A stretch of DNA of 64,000 nt, from positions 1 through 64,000 of the forward strand of contig JADKJG010000006.1 in NCBI GenBank assembly GCA_016722375.1, in the 5' to 3' direction. Below are positions 8,652-17,757 of this stretch, one piece after another. This stretch comes from Bacteroidota bacterium. Its GTDB lineage: Bacteria; Bacteroidota; Bacteroidia; Chitinophagales; LD1. The notes beneath the pieces are model-generated. The model was not told the DNA's origin and did not search any database. It was given only the letters and a program-made list of their open reading frames with translations. Numbering within the stretch: position 1 is the first letter of the stretch; every line of letters starts with the position of its first letter. A program made the translations under genes and the position numbers.

Positions 8652-9686
8652 ATGGGAAAGGGAATTTCTGTCATAGTATGTTGTTATAACAGCGCCAAAC
8701 GCTTGCCTGAAACTTTGGGCCATTTAATAAGGCAAAAGATAAATGGTATTGACTGGGAGATTATAGTGGTGGATAATGCATCCACTGACTCAACAGCAGA
8801 AGTCGCTAAGAAAATATTATCCGATACCGCTCCATCTGTAAACTATAAAGTTATCGGCGAGCCAGAACCCGGGTTAATCAATGCAAGAAATAGAGGTTTT
8901 GCAAATTCAAGTTTTGAATTTGTTCTTTTTTGTGATGATGACAACTGGTTATCGGAAACATACCTGCAAACTGCTTTTAACCTGATGAGCAGCAATCTTA
9001 ATATGGGGATATTGGGTGGTTGCGGCGAGGCAGTGTTTGAAGAATCGAAACCCGATTGGTTTGATGATTGTCAAATCAATTTTGCTGTAGGAGACCAAGC
9101 CCCCGAACAATTAAATATAGACTTACTTAAACTGGAACATGTTTATGGGGCTGGTTTTATGATTCGCCGCCGATTGTTTGATGAACTGGAAACTGGAAAT
9201 TTCAAAAGCCTTTTATCCGGAAGAAAAGGTAATCAGCTTATTTCTGGTGAGGACAGCGAGCTATGTTGGGTAGCACAACAGTTAGGTTATGAAATCTGGT
9301 ATTATAGGAAGTTGCATTTTAAACACCTGATGACAAAAGGAAGAATGAAGTGGAGCTATATTAAGAAACTATATTTTGGATTTGGAAGAGCGAATATTTA
9401 TACGCAAGCATATTATCATTTCAATGCGAACAAGGGGCTGCCAAATTTTGATTTAAGGTTGCCGTTTTGGTTAGATACTTATGTTCACAAATTGAAAGTA
9501 CTACTTCTGTTTTTGCCAAGGGTGCTGTTTCACTTTAGGGAGGTTGGGAACAAAAATGTATTGAAATTCTATGGCATGCGTGGAGAGCTATATGAATTGT
9601 GGAATCTTAAAGAAAAATACAATGAGGTGTTTCTTAATATCATGAAAATGAAGCAAAAGTTAGCCTCCATGAAAAGAACTGTATAG
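8652..9686 (+). CDS. Glycosyltransferase family 2
   Basis: A 344-residue GT2 enzyme. Motifs are ISVIVCCYNSAKRLPETL at the N-terminus, VVDNASTDSTAEV, the metal-site CDDDNW, and a GEDSELCWVAQQLG segment typical of the acceptor-side ED-x-E motif with the catalytic base. The long C-terminal part contains basic and aromatic residues with a hydrophobic stretch (LLLFLPRVLF) that may touch the membrane. It follows the previous gene by one base, so it belongs to the same glycan operon. Confidence 0.9.
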   Translation: MGKGISVIVCCYNSAKRLPETLGHLIRQKINGIDWEIIVVDNASTDSTAEVAKKILSDTAPSVNYKVIGEPEPGLINARNRGFANSSFEFVLFCDDDNWLSETYLQTAFNLMSSNLNMGILGGCGEAVFEESKPDWFDDCQINFAVGDQAPEQLNIDLLKLEHVYGAGFMIRRRLFDELETGNFKSLLSGRKGNQLISGEDSELCWVAQQLGYEIWYYRKLHFKHLMTKGRMKWSYIKKLYFGFGRANIYTQAYYHFNANKGLPNFDLRLPFWLDTYVHKLKVLLLFLPRVLFHFREVGNKNVLKFYGMRGELYELWNLKEKYNEVFLNIMKMKQKLASMKRTV

Positions 9687-9687
9687 G

Positions 9688-10605
9688 ATGAGCGACGTTT
9701 ACTTTTCAATAATTACTCCCACTTACAACAGGGCTCATCTGATTGGAAGGACAATAGAATCGGTCATCCAACAATCGTTTACCGACTGGGAACTTATTAT
9801 TATAGATGATGGGAGTACAGATAACACCAAAGAAGTGGTGTCTAAATATGTAGATACCCGATTGAAATATTTCTGGCAGGAAAATCTTGAGCGCAGCGCT
9901 GCACGGAATAATGGAATCGAAAAGGCAACAGGTGAGTTTATTTGTTTTTTAGATAGTGATGATATCTGGCGAAGTCATCACCTAGAAACGCTCAATCAGG
10001 CAATTGGTCAAAACCAGAATAAACCTGGGCTCTATTTCACAGGAATGTGCTGGAATTTTCCGGATAGAAAACAGGATGTAGTTTTTGAAAACCCTAAAGG
10101 GGAAAACCCCGTTGAATATGTAATAACTAATCAGATAGGAGTACCATGTACGTGCATCAATCGCGTGATATTTGATAAATACAAATTCAACACAACACTA
10201 AAAATAAATGAGGATGTAGAGTTGTTTGCAAGAATTGTATCAGAGTATCCTTTAATGCAAATTCCGATAGTTACTGTAGATGTATTAATTCATGGGGAGA
10301 ATACGAAAGCTCAGGAGCAAGATTATATTACTCCACAAATAATTGCCACCAGATTAATCTTTAATAATGATTCTTTGAAAAATAGAATTTCAGTTTCGTT
10401 TAAGAGAAATCGATTATGCAATTTACGACATCAATTAATTAATCACTACTATAATACAGGGCTATACTATAAAATGAATTTAGAGATTATACGCTTTCTG
10501 ATTTTATATCCACTTGATCCTCGAAACAAATCGAAACTGGTTTTGCTACTTTACCATTTGCCGGGAGGAAACATTTTGAAAAGCATTATTCGAAAACTAA
10601 AATGA
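9688..10605 (+). CDS. Glycosyltransferase family 2
   Basis: 305 residues. FSIITPTYNRAHLIGRTIES, IDDGSTDNTKEV and LDSDDIW give a canonical GT2 active site; INEDVELFARI supplies the downstream ED motif. It is clearly paralogous to the gene at 11615-12541 (same TYNRAxLIG, DWELIxIDDGS, ERxxARNNGI and CFLDSDD strings), suggesting duplication inside the cluster. It starts one base after the previous stop. Confidence 0.9.
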   Translation: MSDVYFSIITPTYNRAHLIGRTIESVIQQSFTDWELIIIDDGSTDNTKEVVSKYVDTRLKYFWQENLERSAARNNGIEKATGEFICFLDSDDIWRSHHLETLNQAIGQNQNKPGLYFTGMCWNFPDRKQDVVFENPKGENPVEYVITNQIGVPCTCINRVIFDKYKFNTTLKINEDVELFARIVSEYPLMQIPIVTVDVLIHGENTKAQEQDYITPQIIATRLIFNNDSLKNRISVSFKRNRLCNLRHQLINHYYNTGLYYKMNLEIIRFLILYPLDPRNKSKLVLLLYHLPGGNILKSIIRKLK

Positions 10606-11618
10606 CGGAAGCACAAATTCCTGCGATTACGGTTTTGATGCCCGTATATAATGCCGCAGCTTTTGTAGGAGAAGCTATTGAAAGCATTTTGTGTCAAACA
10701 TTTACCGATTTCGAGTTTTTGATTATCAACGATGGCTCCACAGATGATTCGGAAAAGATAATTTTTGGTTATCAAGATTCTCGTATCCGGTATATAAAAA
10801 ATGAGAGTAATCTGCGCCTGATTGCTACACTGAATAAGGGTATCGAACTGGCTAGGGGGAAATATATTGCCAGAATGGATGCCGATGATATAAGTTTACT
10901 AGAGCGGCTACAAATTCAATTTGATTTCATGGAGCGGCATCCGGAAGTAGTGCTCTGCGGTTCATGGTACGAGGCTGTCGGATTGAAATCTCAACTGGTG
11001 AAATATGTAGGCGGCCATCAACAAATTATGTTGAAAATGCTTTATCAATGCCATCTCTGTCATCCAACTGTTGTATTTCGCAAGAAGGTAGTGGATAGTT
11101 TCCAGCAAAAATTTGATCGGTCTTACTTGCACGCAGAAGATTATGAGTTTTTTACACGGATTGGCGAAACACATCAATTGGATAATATCCAACAGGTACT
11201 ATTAAAATACCGCCATCATGTAAGCAGCGTGTCGAGTAGTAATCGTCAAATTCAATTTGATAATAGTACGCGGATTAAAAAGCATTTGTTCAGCAGGCTT
11301 GGCATGCGTGTAAGCAATCGGCAATTGGAGGTTTTTAGAAAAATTGCAGAGCACAACTATGAAAAATCAATGGATTTTGTAGTGGAGTCTAGAGAGTTAT
11401 TAGAAGATATGTTTCAAGGCAATGAGAGGAGTTGCTTTTTTGATTCTATATTTTTTAAGAGAGCCATGGCCAGTTATTGGTTCCATGTTTGCTACAATTC
11501 AACAAATATGGGCTTTCCGGTTATACAGGCTTATTCTAATTCAGTAATAAGGCAATATTTTAATCCAGGCTGGCTTTACAAATTTAAATTCTTTATCAAG
11601 GCGCTTTTCAAAATATGA
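10602..11618 (+). CDS. Glycosyltransferase family 2
   Basis: 338 residues with ITVLMPVYNAAAFVGEAI, INDGSTDDSEKI, ARMDADD (the DxD metal site) and HAEDYEFFTRI. The MDADD form and RLQIQFDFMERHPEV context are typical of O-antigen and capsule GT2 enzymes. The start codon overlaps the preceding stop (ATGA), so translation is probably coupled. The sugar specificity is unknown. Confidence 0.9.
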   Translation: MTEAQIPAITVLMPVYNAAAFVGEAIESILCQTFTDFEFLIINDGSTDDSEKIIFGYQDSRIRYIKNESNLRLIATLNKGIELARGKYIARMDADDISLLERLQIQFDFMERHPEVVLCGSWYEAVGLKSQLVKYVGGHQQIMLKMLYQCHLCHPTVVFRKKVVDSFQQKFDRSYLHAEDYEFFTRIGETHQLDNIQQVLLKYRHHVSSVSSSNRQIQFDNSTRIKKHLFSRLGMRVSNRQLEVFRKIAEHNYEKSMDFVVESRELLEDMFQGNERSCFFDSIFFKRAMASYWFHVCYNSTNMGFPVIQAYSNSVIRQYFNPGWLYKFKFFIKALFKI

Positions 11619-12541
11619 GCGAGCTTCCTTTTTTTAGCATTATTATCCCGACCTACAATCGGGCAGACTTGATTGGCAAAGCCATTCAAAGTATTGTGAC
11701 ACAAACCTATTCAGACTGGGAATTGATTGTTATTGATGATGGCTCAAAAGATAATACCAAGGATGTTGTTGTTGGATTTAATGATCCTCGGATTAAATAT
11801 GTATGGCAACAGAACCAGGAACGTTGTGAAGCTAGAAATAACGGTATTAAATTAGCTCAGGGAAAGTATATCTGCTTTTTGGACAGTGATGATTATTATT
11901 TGTCCGATCGCCTTCAGTTGTTGTTTGATGAATTATCAATCCGCAAGTTTCCCGTGGAGTTATTTTTCACACCACTGATTCATGAAAAAAATGGTCATTT
12001 CAGTCAAATTGAACCGAAAGAAATTTCAGCACAAACTGTTTTTGACGACATAGCACAGTCCGTCATTCACAGCCAGCAGGTGTGTGCGGCCAGAGTCATT
12101 TTCAAGGAGTTTCTGTTTGATATCCAATTCCACATTGGAGAGGACATGGAACTGTGGCTGCGCATTGCCCGAAAGTATAACATCACCCTACTAAAAGCCC
12201 AACACTCCATTGTGGTTGTAGATCATGAGAACCGTTCGGTTAACTATAAACTCAATAATAGTTATGCGGAACAATTGAAAACACTACGACATATCTTTTC
12301 TCCGGAACATTCAGGAAAGGTCGTTTCCAAAAGTATTCAAAACCAGTTAATTGGAAACTGCTATTTTGGAATTGCCCGATTTTATATCTATGACGGGCAA
12401 CGGTTCCGTGCGTTATGGTGGATGTTTCGTTCTGTTTTTGCTGACTTACAATCTATTCAACAAAAATTCAGGATTAACATATTGTTAAAATTACTCTTTC
12501 TCTATCCGATTAAAACCGTTGAAACCCTAATTCATTATTGA
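11615..12541 (+). CDS. Glycosyltransferase family 2
   Basis: 308 residues with FSIIIPTYNRADLIGKAI, IDDGSKDNTKDV, CFLDSDDYY and GEDMELWLRIA. It is a close paralogue of the enzyme at 9688-10605. It overlaps its upstream neighbour by four bases (ATGA). Probably adds one residue of a repeating-unit glycan on the cytoplasmic side of the membrane. Confidence 0.9.
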   Translation: MSELPFFSIIIPTYNRADLIGKAIQSIVTQTYSDWELIVIDDGSKDNTKDVVVGFNDPRIKYVWQQNQERCEARNNGIKLAQGKYICFLDSDDYYLSDRLQLLFDELSIRKFPVELFFTPLIHEKNGHFSQIEPKEISAQTVFDDIAQSVIHSQQVCAARVIFKEFLFDIQFHIGEDMELWLRIARKYNITLLKAQHSIVVVDHENRSVNYKLNNSYAEQLKTLRHIFSPEHSGKVVSKSIQNQLIGNCYFGIARFYIYDGQRFRALWWMFRSVFADLQSIQQKFRINILLKLLFLYPIKTVETLIHY

Positions 12542-12553
12542 ACTGAGAGAAAT

Positions 12554-13726
12554 ATGAAAATCCTACACGTTATACCATCGCTGAATAAAGGAGGGGCAGA
12601 AAGGCTAGCTGTGAATATTAGCACTGAACTAGGGCACCGCCCGGGAGTAGATATTAAATTGGTCACCTTTAGAAAAGACAATGCTTATTTGGGTTTGATC
12701 GGTGACGTGGATGCCCAAACTATCCCTGCCTTTGTTATTCCTTCTCTAACTGGCAAAGGAAGGGTGGATGTACACTCATGGATTCGGCTTCTGGATGAAT
12801 TCAAGCCAGATGTCATTCACTCCCATCTGTTTGAGTCGGAGATGGTGACCCGCTATACACTTCGACCCGGAACAGTTTATGTGACGCATTGTCATGACAA
12901 CATGGCCCAGTTAAAAAGTTTCTCTTGTAATACGCTTTTCAACAAAACGGCACTGACAAACTTTTATGAACGGAGGCTTATCTTGAAACAATACGAGAAA
13001 TGCAACAACCATTTTGTGGCTATTTCAAAGGACAATTTCGATTTTATTCGAAGTGTACTTCCTGATTCGTTGAAACAAAATGTGCTTCTAATGCACAATG
13101 CCATTCATTTTAAAAAGTTCAATGTAGCGGATAGAGAGAGAAATCGGGCAGAAATTAGGATGGTGAACACCGGGAGGTTCGTCTCGTGGAAAAACCAGAT
13201 TTTTCTAGTAGAAATTCTCAAACTGCTTCGGGATAGGGGAGTAATTGCAACAATTACTTTTCTCGGCGATGGAGCTGAACTGGCGTTGGTAAAGGCAAAG
13301 GTTATCGAATATGGATTGCAAAATCAAATCGAGTTTACTGGGAATGTAGAGCATGTAGAAGCCTATTTGCGCAACGCGAACTTGTATGTTCATACCGCAT
13401 ACATTGAACCTTTTGGCTTGGCATTAGTAGAGGCGATGGCTGCAGGCCTTCCGGTAATTGCGCTTGATGGAGGTGGAAACCGGGATCTGATTCAAGAAGG
13501 AGTGAATGGGTACTGCATAAAAAAACAAGAGGCTGATTTATTTGCAGATAAAATAATTGGTTTAATGCGTAACGAAACTTTATATCACACTATGAGTCGT
13601 AATGCGGTAGCGTTTGCTAAAGGTTTTGATATGCCAGCTTATGTTGATCGTTTGCTAGAAATGTATCAGCAATGGGTTCGGGAAAATAATCAGAGTATCA
13701 AGGCTGATTCGACGAAGGCGGGATAA
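12554..13726 (+). CDS. Glycosyltransferase family 4 (group 1)
   Basis: 390 residues with the GT-B fold. The N-terminal donor-approach loop is PSLNKGGAERLAVN, and the C-terminal nucleotide-sugar domain has VNTGRFVSWKNQ, FLGDGAE and the retaining-GT4 E-x7-E motif in EPFGLALVEAMAAGLPVIA. It is the last plus-strand gene of the glycan operon, 12 bp after the previous stop. Its 3' end overlaps the convergent gene at 13690 by 37 bp, and no terminator hairpin is visible there. Confidence 0.92.
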   Translation: MKILHVIPSLNKGGAERLAVNISTELGHRPGVDIKLVTFRKDNAYLGLIGDVDAQTIPAFVIPSLTGKGRVDVHSWIRLLDEFKPDVIHSHLFESEMVTRYTLRPGTVYVTHCHDNMAQLKSFSCNTLFNKTALTNFYERRLILKQYEKCNNHFVAISKDNFDFIRSVLPDSLKQNVLLMHNAIHFKKFNVADRERNRAEIRMVNTGRFVSWKNQIFLVEILKLLRDRGVIATITFLGDGAELALVKAKVIEYGLQNQIEFTGNVEHVEAYLRNANLYVHTAYIEPFGLALVEAMAAGLPVIALDGGGNRDLIQEGVNGYCIKKQEADLFADKIIGLMRNETLYHTMSRNAVAFAKGFDMPAYVDRLLEMYQQWVRENNQSIKADSTKAG

Positions 13727-14934
13727 TTTATTTCGGCATTAAAGTTTTGATCCCAAATATGGAAAGCTGAATCCCGCATTTGCTGTTTGGCATTTTCAGG
13801 AAGTAGCGCATATTTTTCAATGGTAAAGGCAATGTCCGCCGGACTACAATTTCTAGAAAGAAGAAACCCATTTTCTCCTTCACGGATGATTTCAGAAACA
13901 CCGCCCACATTAGTTGCAATAGTAGGAATGCCGAAAGAATTGGCCTCCATGATAGAAACTGGCAGGCCTTCAGTTTCGCTAACATTGATGAAGACGTCTA
14001 TTTTTTCTCTTGCGTAATAATTCAGCAAGTCCTTATTATCGATATGCCCATCCATTCGGAATGAAATATTTGGCAGGCTTTCTAATTTTTCTTTAGCCAA
14101 TGATTCCATTTGGATTTTCAGTTTGCCATCGCCGACATGCTCCCATTCTATTTCGATATTCTTTATCAGAGTTAGGGATTCTATAATTAGATGGATTCTT
14201 TTAAGCGGAATGACGCTGGAGCAACTGACTAATTTTATTTTTACCGTATTCGGTTGCGAGCGATTCGCATTAGGATTGAAAGTGCCCAATCGGGACAGCT
14301 TTAATTTATCTGAAAATTGTTGACCGGTTATATTGTCGAGATAATTCTTTCCTGCTTCAGAAATACTGAAACAAGCATTTGCGTGGGTAAGAATATATTT
14401 TCTAAAAGGCAAATAGGGTGGATGATGCCTTTCAAAATATAAATCCCATCCGTGAGCGCGACAGAAAAACTTCACCTTAGGATGTTGACGCTTAAACATG
14501 CCCATGCCGATAGCCAGATCTTTCATCCAATAAGAATATAGGTAGAGCTGTTTTTCATCTAGAGAATATTCACGCAATAGTTTTTTGATTAAATCATTCA
14601 TTTCGAATGCTTTAGCGTAACCGCCCAAAAGGATGGAAACGATAGTCTTGCTAAGCGGCAGTTTTCTTTCGCTTTGGATGAAATGAAGTTCTTCGCGAAC
14701 ATCCTTACTGAATATGCTGCATAAAACCAATGCTTTGTTTTTGAGCGAGGCATCATAGGGAATGCGAATGGTTTTGACGTGAGGTGGAAGGGGCCGGGGC
14801 GAAGCACCGCTGATACTGGTGGTGATGATGAAAATCTGCTCAAACTTTGCCGCGAGGAAGGGAAACTCATTTTCTACAAACACTTCGCTCTGGCCAAAGG
14901 GGAAATCAGAGGTAAGCAAAAGAAGCGTCTTCAT
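13690..14934 (-). CDS. Glycosyltransferase family 4 (group 1)
   Basis: 414 residues, GT-B fold. The C-terminal half has LVSCSSVIPLKR, HVGDGKL, and the E-x7-E motif in SETEGLPVSIMEANSFGIPTIATNVGG, diagnostic of GT4. FCRAHGWDLYF in the middle is characteristic of WaaG/RfaG-like bacterial enzymes. It is transcribed toward the glycan operon and overlaps its last gene by 37 bp, so it belongs functionally to the cluster but has its own promoter in 14935-15029. Confidence 0.9.
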   Translation of the reverse strand: MKTLLLLTSDFPFGQSEVFVENEFPFLAAKFEQIFIITTSISGASPRPLPPHVKTIRIPYDASLKNKALVLCSIFSKDVREELHFIQSERKLPLSKTIVSILLGGYAKAFEMNDLIKKLLREYSLDEKQLYLYSYWMKDLAIGMGMFKRQHPKVKFFCRAHGWDLYFERHHPPYLPFRKYILTHANACFSISEAGKNYLDNITGQQFSDKLKLSRLGTFNPNANRSQPNTVKIKLVSCSSVIPLKRIHLIIESLTLIKNIEIEWEHVGDGKLKIQMESLAKEKLESLPNISFRMDGHIDNKDLLNYYAREKIDVFINVSETEGLPVSIMEANSFGIPTIATNVGGVSEIIREGENGFLLSRNCSPADIAFTIEKYALLPENAKQQMRDSAFHIWDQNFNAEINYPAFVESALIL

Positions 14935-15029
14935 ATTTCAATGTGCTAAAATACTAAACCTCTCTCCTTACTTAAATGTGCTCGTATTCCAGAAAAAAGC
15001 TGGTTTGAGGTTTGATTTCAAGATATAAA

Positions 15030-15060
15030 CAAGAAAGACCGGACAAGCCGGTCTTTCTTG
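15030..15060 (-). terminator. Terminator of the short ribosomal-protein operon
   Basis: A 13-bp perfect inverted repeat, CAAGAAAGACCGG (15030-15042) and CCGGTCTTTCTTG (15048-15060), with a 5-nt loop. It lies 22 bp past the rplX stop codon. On the minus strand the stem ends in TCTTTCTTG followed by TTTAT. It closes the transcript after L24, where L5 would normally follow. Confidence 0.8.
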
Positions 15061-15081
15061 CAAAATTATTCTCTCTCCGAA

Positions 15082-15390
15082 TTAGTCCAAAATCTTTCCG
15101 GTCTTTTTAGAAAATCGTACGGTCTTACCTTTTTCCTCTTTCCTTCCAATGCGAGTAGCTTTGCCTTCGCTCATCAACTGAACATTGGAAATATGAATAG
15201 ATCCAGGGGTTTTAACGATCCCACCCTGAGGATTTTTAGCATTAGGCTTCGTATGCTTGCTGTTAAGGTTCACGCCATCCACAAACACACGGGAGTTCTT
15301 GCGGTCCACGTCAATAACACGTCCTTTTTTCCCCTTGTCATCACCGGCGGTAATGATTACTTCGTCATTCTTTTTTACATGAAATTTCAT
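15082..15390 (-). CDS. rplX: Large-subunit ribosomal protein L24
   Basis: 102 residues with the KOW-type start KKNDEVIITAGDDKGKKGRV and the conserved VxGVNLNSKHTKPN and GGIVKTPGSIHISNV blocks. L24 is an early 50S assembly initiator binding the 5' part of 23S rRNA. Here it is the last gene of its transcription unit, followed by a terminator; the normal downstream partner rplE (L5) is absent. Confidence 0.97.
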   Translation of the reverse strand: MKFHVKKNDEVIITAGDDKGKKGRVIDVDRKNSRVFVDGVNLNSKHTKPNAKNPQGGIVKTPGSIHISNVQLMSEGKATRIGRKEEKGKTVRFSKKTGKILD

Positions 15391-15416
15391 GGCTCTATAT
15401 TTTCTTTATCTTGGAA

Positions 15417-15785
15417 TTATAATACTTCAGGTGCCAGAGAAACAATCTTCATAAATTGCTTGTCGCGTAGTTCGCGTGCAACTGGACCGAAGATACGCGT
15501 ACCGCGTGGTTCATCCTGTGGAGTTAACAATACTACGGCGTTGTCATCAAAACGTATATAAGAACCGTCCTTGCGACGGGTAGCGCAAGTTGATCTTACT
15601 ACGACGGCAGGAGAAACGCTTCCTTTCTTTACGCCACCGGTGGGTAAGGCTTTCTTAATGGTAACAATGACTTTATCACCGATGCGGGCATATCTTCTCT
15701 TAGTTCCTCCTAACACACGGATAACCAAAACTTCCTTTGCTCCGCTATTGTCTGCCACGTTGGCTCTTGATTCCTGCTGTAACAT
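15417..15785 (-). CDS. rplN: Large-subunit ribosomal protein L14
   Basis: 122 residues, the normal length. MLQQESRANVADNSGAKEV at the N-terminus, RYARIGDKVIVTIKKA, and DEPRGTRIFGPVARELRD at the C-terminus are the universal L14 signature. It sits at the subunit interface next to L19 and bridges to 16S rRNA. It lies between rpsQ and rplX in the standard order. Confidence 0.98.
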   Translation of the reverse strand: MLQQESRANVADNSGAKEVLVIRVLGGTKRRYARIGDKVIVTIKKALPTGGVKKGSVSPAVVVRSTCATRRKDGSYIRFDDNAVVLLTPQDEPRGTRIFGPVARELRDKQFMKIVSLAPEVL

Positions 15786-15832
15786 TTTTTATTGTTTTGA
15801 ATTTTAAATGATGGAAGTTAAATGAAATAGTA

Positions 15833-16087
15833 TTACTTAGCTCTTTCCAGCACTTCCACTAACCTCCAGCGCTTGGTTCTGCTATAAGGACGTGTTTCGC
15901 TGATTTTCACGGTATCACCAGTCTTGGCATCATTCTTTTCGTCATGAGCCTTAAACTTCTTGGTAGTCTTCACAAACTTTCCGTAGATAGGGTGCTTTAC
16001 CTTTCTTTCGATAGTAACCGTGATAGTCTTTTCCATTTTATCGCTGGTTACCAGACCAACCCTTTCTTTCCTGAGATTCCTTTCCAT
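15833..16087 (-). CDS. rpsQ: Small-subunit ribosomal protein S17
   Basis: 84 residues with RKERVGLVTSDKMEKTITV and HPIYGKFVKTTKKFKAHDE, then GDTVKISETRPYSRTKRWR, the classic OB-fold S17 sequence. It is a primary binder of the 5' domain of 16S rRNA. The start lies six bases after the rpmC stop. Confidence 0.98.
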   Translation of the reverse strand: MERNLRKERVGLVTSDKMEKTITVTIERKVKHPIYGKFVKTTKKFKAHDEKNDAKTGDTVKISETRPYSRTKRWRLVEVLERAK

Positions 16088-16093
16088 AATTGA

Positions 16094-16312
16094 TTAGGCT
16101 TTATTATTCTTTTTACGATTTGTTTGTTCCGTGAGCAGGCGGGCAATATTTCTTCTCTTCGCTCGAACGCTCAATGGATTATCTAAAGAAGAAACGGCAT
16201 GGCCGAATTTCATCTTTTGTAAATCGGCTTGTTCTGTCTTTATTTTTGCATCGAGATCTTCGCCGACATACTGCCGGATATCTTCCTGATTTATCTTCTT
16301 ATTAGCTCCCAT
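16094..16312 (-). CDS. rpmC: Large-subunit ribosomal protein L29
   Basis: 72 residues with LQKMKFGHAVSSLDNPLSVRA split over the family core, and RRNIARLLTEQTNRK at the C-terminus, typical of the L29 helical hairpin near the polypeptide exit tunnel. It sits between rplP and rpsQ as usual. Confidence 0.95.
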   Translation of the reverse strand: MGANKKINQEDIRQYVGEDLDAKIKTEQADLQKMKFGHAVSSLDNPLSVRAKRRNIARLLTEQTNRKKNNKA

Positions 16313-16335
16313 TTTATTTCAGATTTACTGTTGAA

Positions 16336-16758
16336 TTAACCTTCCACCGCGTCACGACGGGTGATGAATTTAGTCTTAACACTCATTTTATGAGCAGCCA
16401 AAGTCATTGCTTCGAGTGCTATATTGCGTGGAACGCCGTCCACTTCAAATATGATTCTACCTGCCTGAATGGGCGCCTCCCAACCTTCCGGGTTACCTTT
16501 ACCTTTACCCATCCGCACTTCTAAAGGCTTCTTGGTGATGGGTTTGTCCGGGAAAATGCGAATCCAAACTTTTCCTTCACGTTTCATGAAGCGGGTGAAT
16601 GCCACACGAGCCGCTTCAATTTGCTTATTGCTGATTTTGCCGCTTTCTAATGACTTCAAAGCATAGGTGCCAAAAGCAATCTCATGACCGCGCTGGGTGG
16701 TTTCTGCCACTCTGCCCTTCTGGGTTTTTCTGAATTTCGTCCGTTTAGGTAATAACAT
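16336..16758 (-). CDS. rplP: Large-subunit ribosomal protein L16
   Basis: 140 residues with MLLPKRTKFRKTQKGR at the start, the RKGKVWIRIFPDKPITKKP-like segment (here EGKVWIRIFPDKP), and RMGKGKGNPEGW. L16 contacts the A-site tRNA elbow and the 5S/23S rRNA junction. Length and order are standard. Confidence 0.98.
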   Translation of the reverse strand: MLLPKRTKFRKTQKGRVAETTQRGHEIAFGTYALKSLESGKISNKQIEAARVAFTRFMKREGKVWIRIFPDKPITKKPLEVRMGKGKGNPEGWEAPIQAGRIIFEVDGVPRNIALEAMTLAAHKMSVKTKFITRRDAVEG

Positions 16759-16786
16759 GACTTGGTATTTTTACTTGAGTATTAAA

Positions 16787-17509
16787 CTATCTTCTGTCGC
16801 CTCTTTCTCCACGGGTGATTCTTCCCTTTGGTTGGCGTTTTTCTTCTTTTGGTTCCCCGGAAAAATAATCTACCAGATTTTTCTTTCCATATACTTCCCC
16901 TTTACAGACCCAAACCTTGATACCGATTTTTCCATAGACCGTCTGGGCCTCTGTGATACTGTAATCAATATCTGCTCTCCAAGTGTGAAGGGGAGTTCTT
17001 CCTTGTTTATATTCTTCACTCCGGGCAATTTCTGCACCACCAATACGACCCGATACACGAATCTTGATTCCTTCTGCACCCATACGCATAGCAGAAGCAA
17101 TCGCCATTTTTACCGCACGACGGTAATTGATACGCGCCTCTAACTGCTTGGCAACGGTTTCACCAACAATAGCTGATTCCATCTCAGGGCGACGAATTTC
17201 AACGATATTGATTTGTACATCTTTGCTTGTTAACTTTTTCAACTCTTCTTTCAAACGATCCACTTCGCCGCCACCCCTTCCGATGATGATGCCCGGGCGG
17301 CTGGTGTGAATAGCGACAGTCACTCTCTTCATGGTCCTTTCAATCACAATACGAGAAATACCCCCCTTTTGTATACGGGCATTAATGTATTTGCGGATTT
17401 TCTCGTCTTCTACGAGTCTGGTAGCAGCGTCTTTTCCGGCGTACCAGTTGCTTTCCCAGCCACGGATGATGCCGAGGCGATTGGATATAGGACTTGTCTT
17501 GTGACCCAT
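16787..17509 (-). CDS. rpsC: Small-subunit ribosomal protein S3
   Basis: 240 residues: N-terminal MGHKTSPISNRLGIIRGWES, the KH domain with IIIGRGGGEVDRLKEEL, and the C-terminal GIKIRVSGRIGGAEIARSE and KIGIKVWVCKGE blocks. S3 lines the mRNA entry channel with S4 and S5. It is the first gene of this unit; rplV (L22), normally directly upstream, is absent and replaced by a promoter. Confidence 0.98.
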   Translation of the reverse strand: MGHKTSPISNRLGIIRGWESNWYAGKDAATRLVEDEKIRKYINARIQKGGISRIVIERTMKRVTVAIHTSRPGIIIGRGGGEVDRLKEELKKLTSKDVQINIVEIRRPEMESAIVGETVAKQLEARINYRRAVKMAIASAMRMGAEGIKIRVSGRIGGAEIARSEEYKQGRTPLHTWRADIDYSITEAQTVYGKIGIKVWVCKGEVYGKKNLVDYFSGEPKEEKRQPKGRITRGERGDRR

Positions 17510-17553
17510 CTATATTTCTTATTTAATGATTCGTTTTTTTGAAAAATGGAGCG

Positions 17554-17584
17554 CAAAGATAGATTTTGCCCACATAGTTGCAAA
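17554..17584 (-). promoter_or_regulatory. Bacteroidota-type promoter of the rpsC-rplX operon
   Basis: On the minus strand: TTTG (plus 17581-17584), a 19-bp spacer, then TATCTTTG (plus 17554-17561). This is a perfect fit to the Bacteroidota housekeeping consensus TTTG-N19-21-TAnnTTTG. It lies about 45 bp upstream of the rpsC start codon. Confidence 0.75.
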
Positions 17585-17757
17585 TGTTTGTGATAATATT
17601 TTCTGCTCCTTTGGTGATATGTGGGGATTTGGGGCTGCTGTTAGGTTCTTTTTATGAATTTTCTGAAAGTATTTGCCCGATAAACGACAAATAATGACAA
17701 ATATTAACCAAGTATAAAAATTGTCGGCTTATCTTCGCGGCCTTTAATTTTAACACT

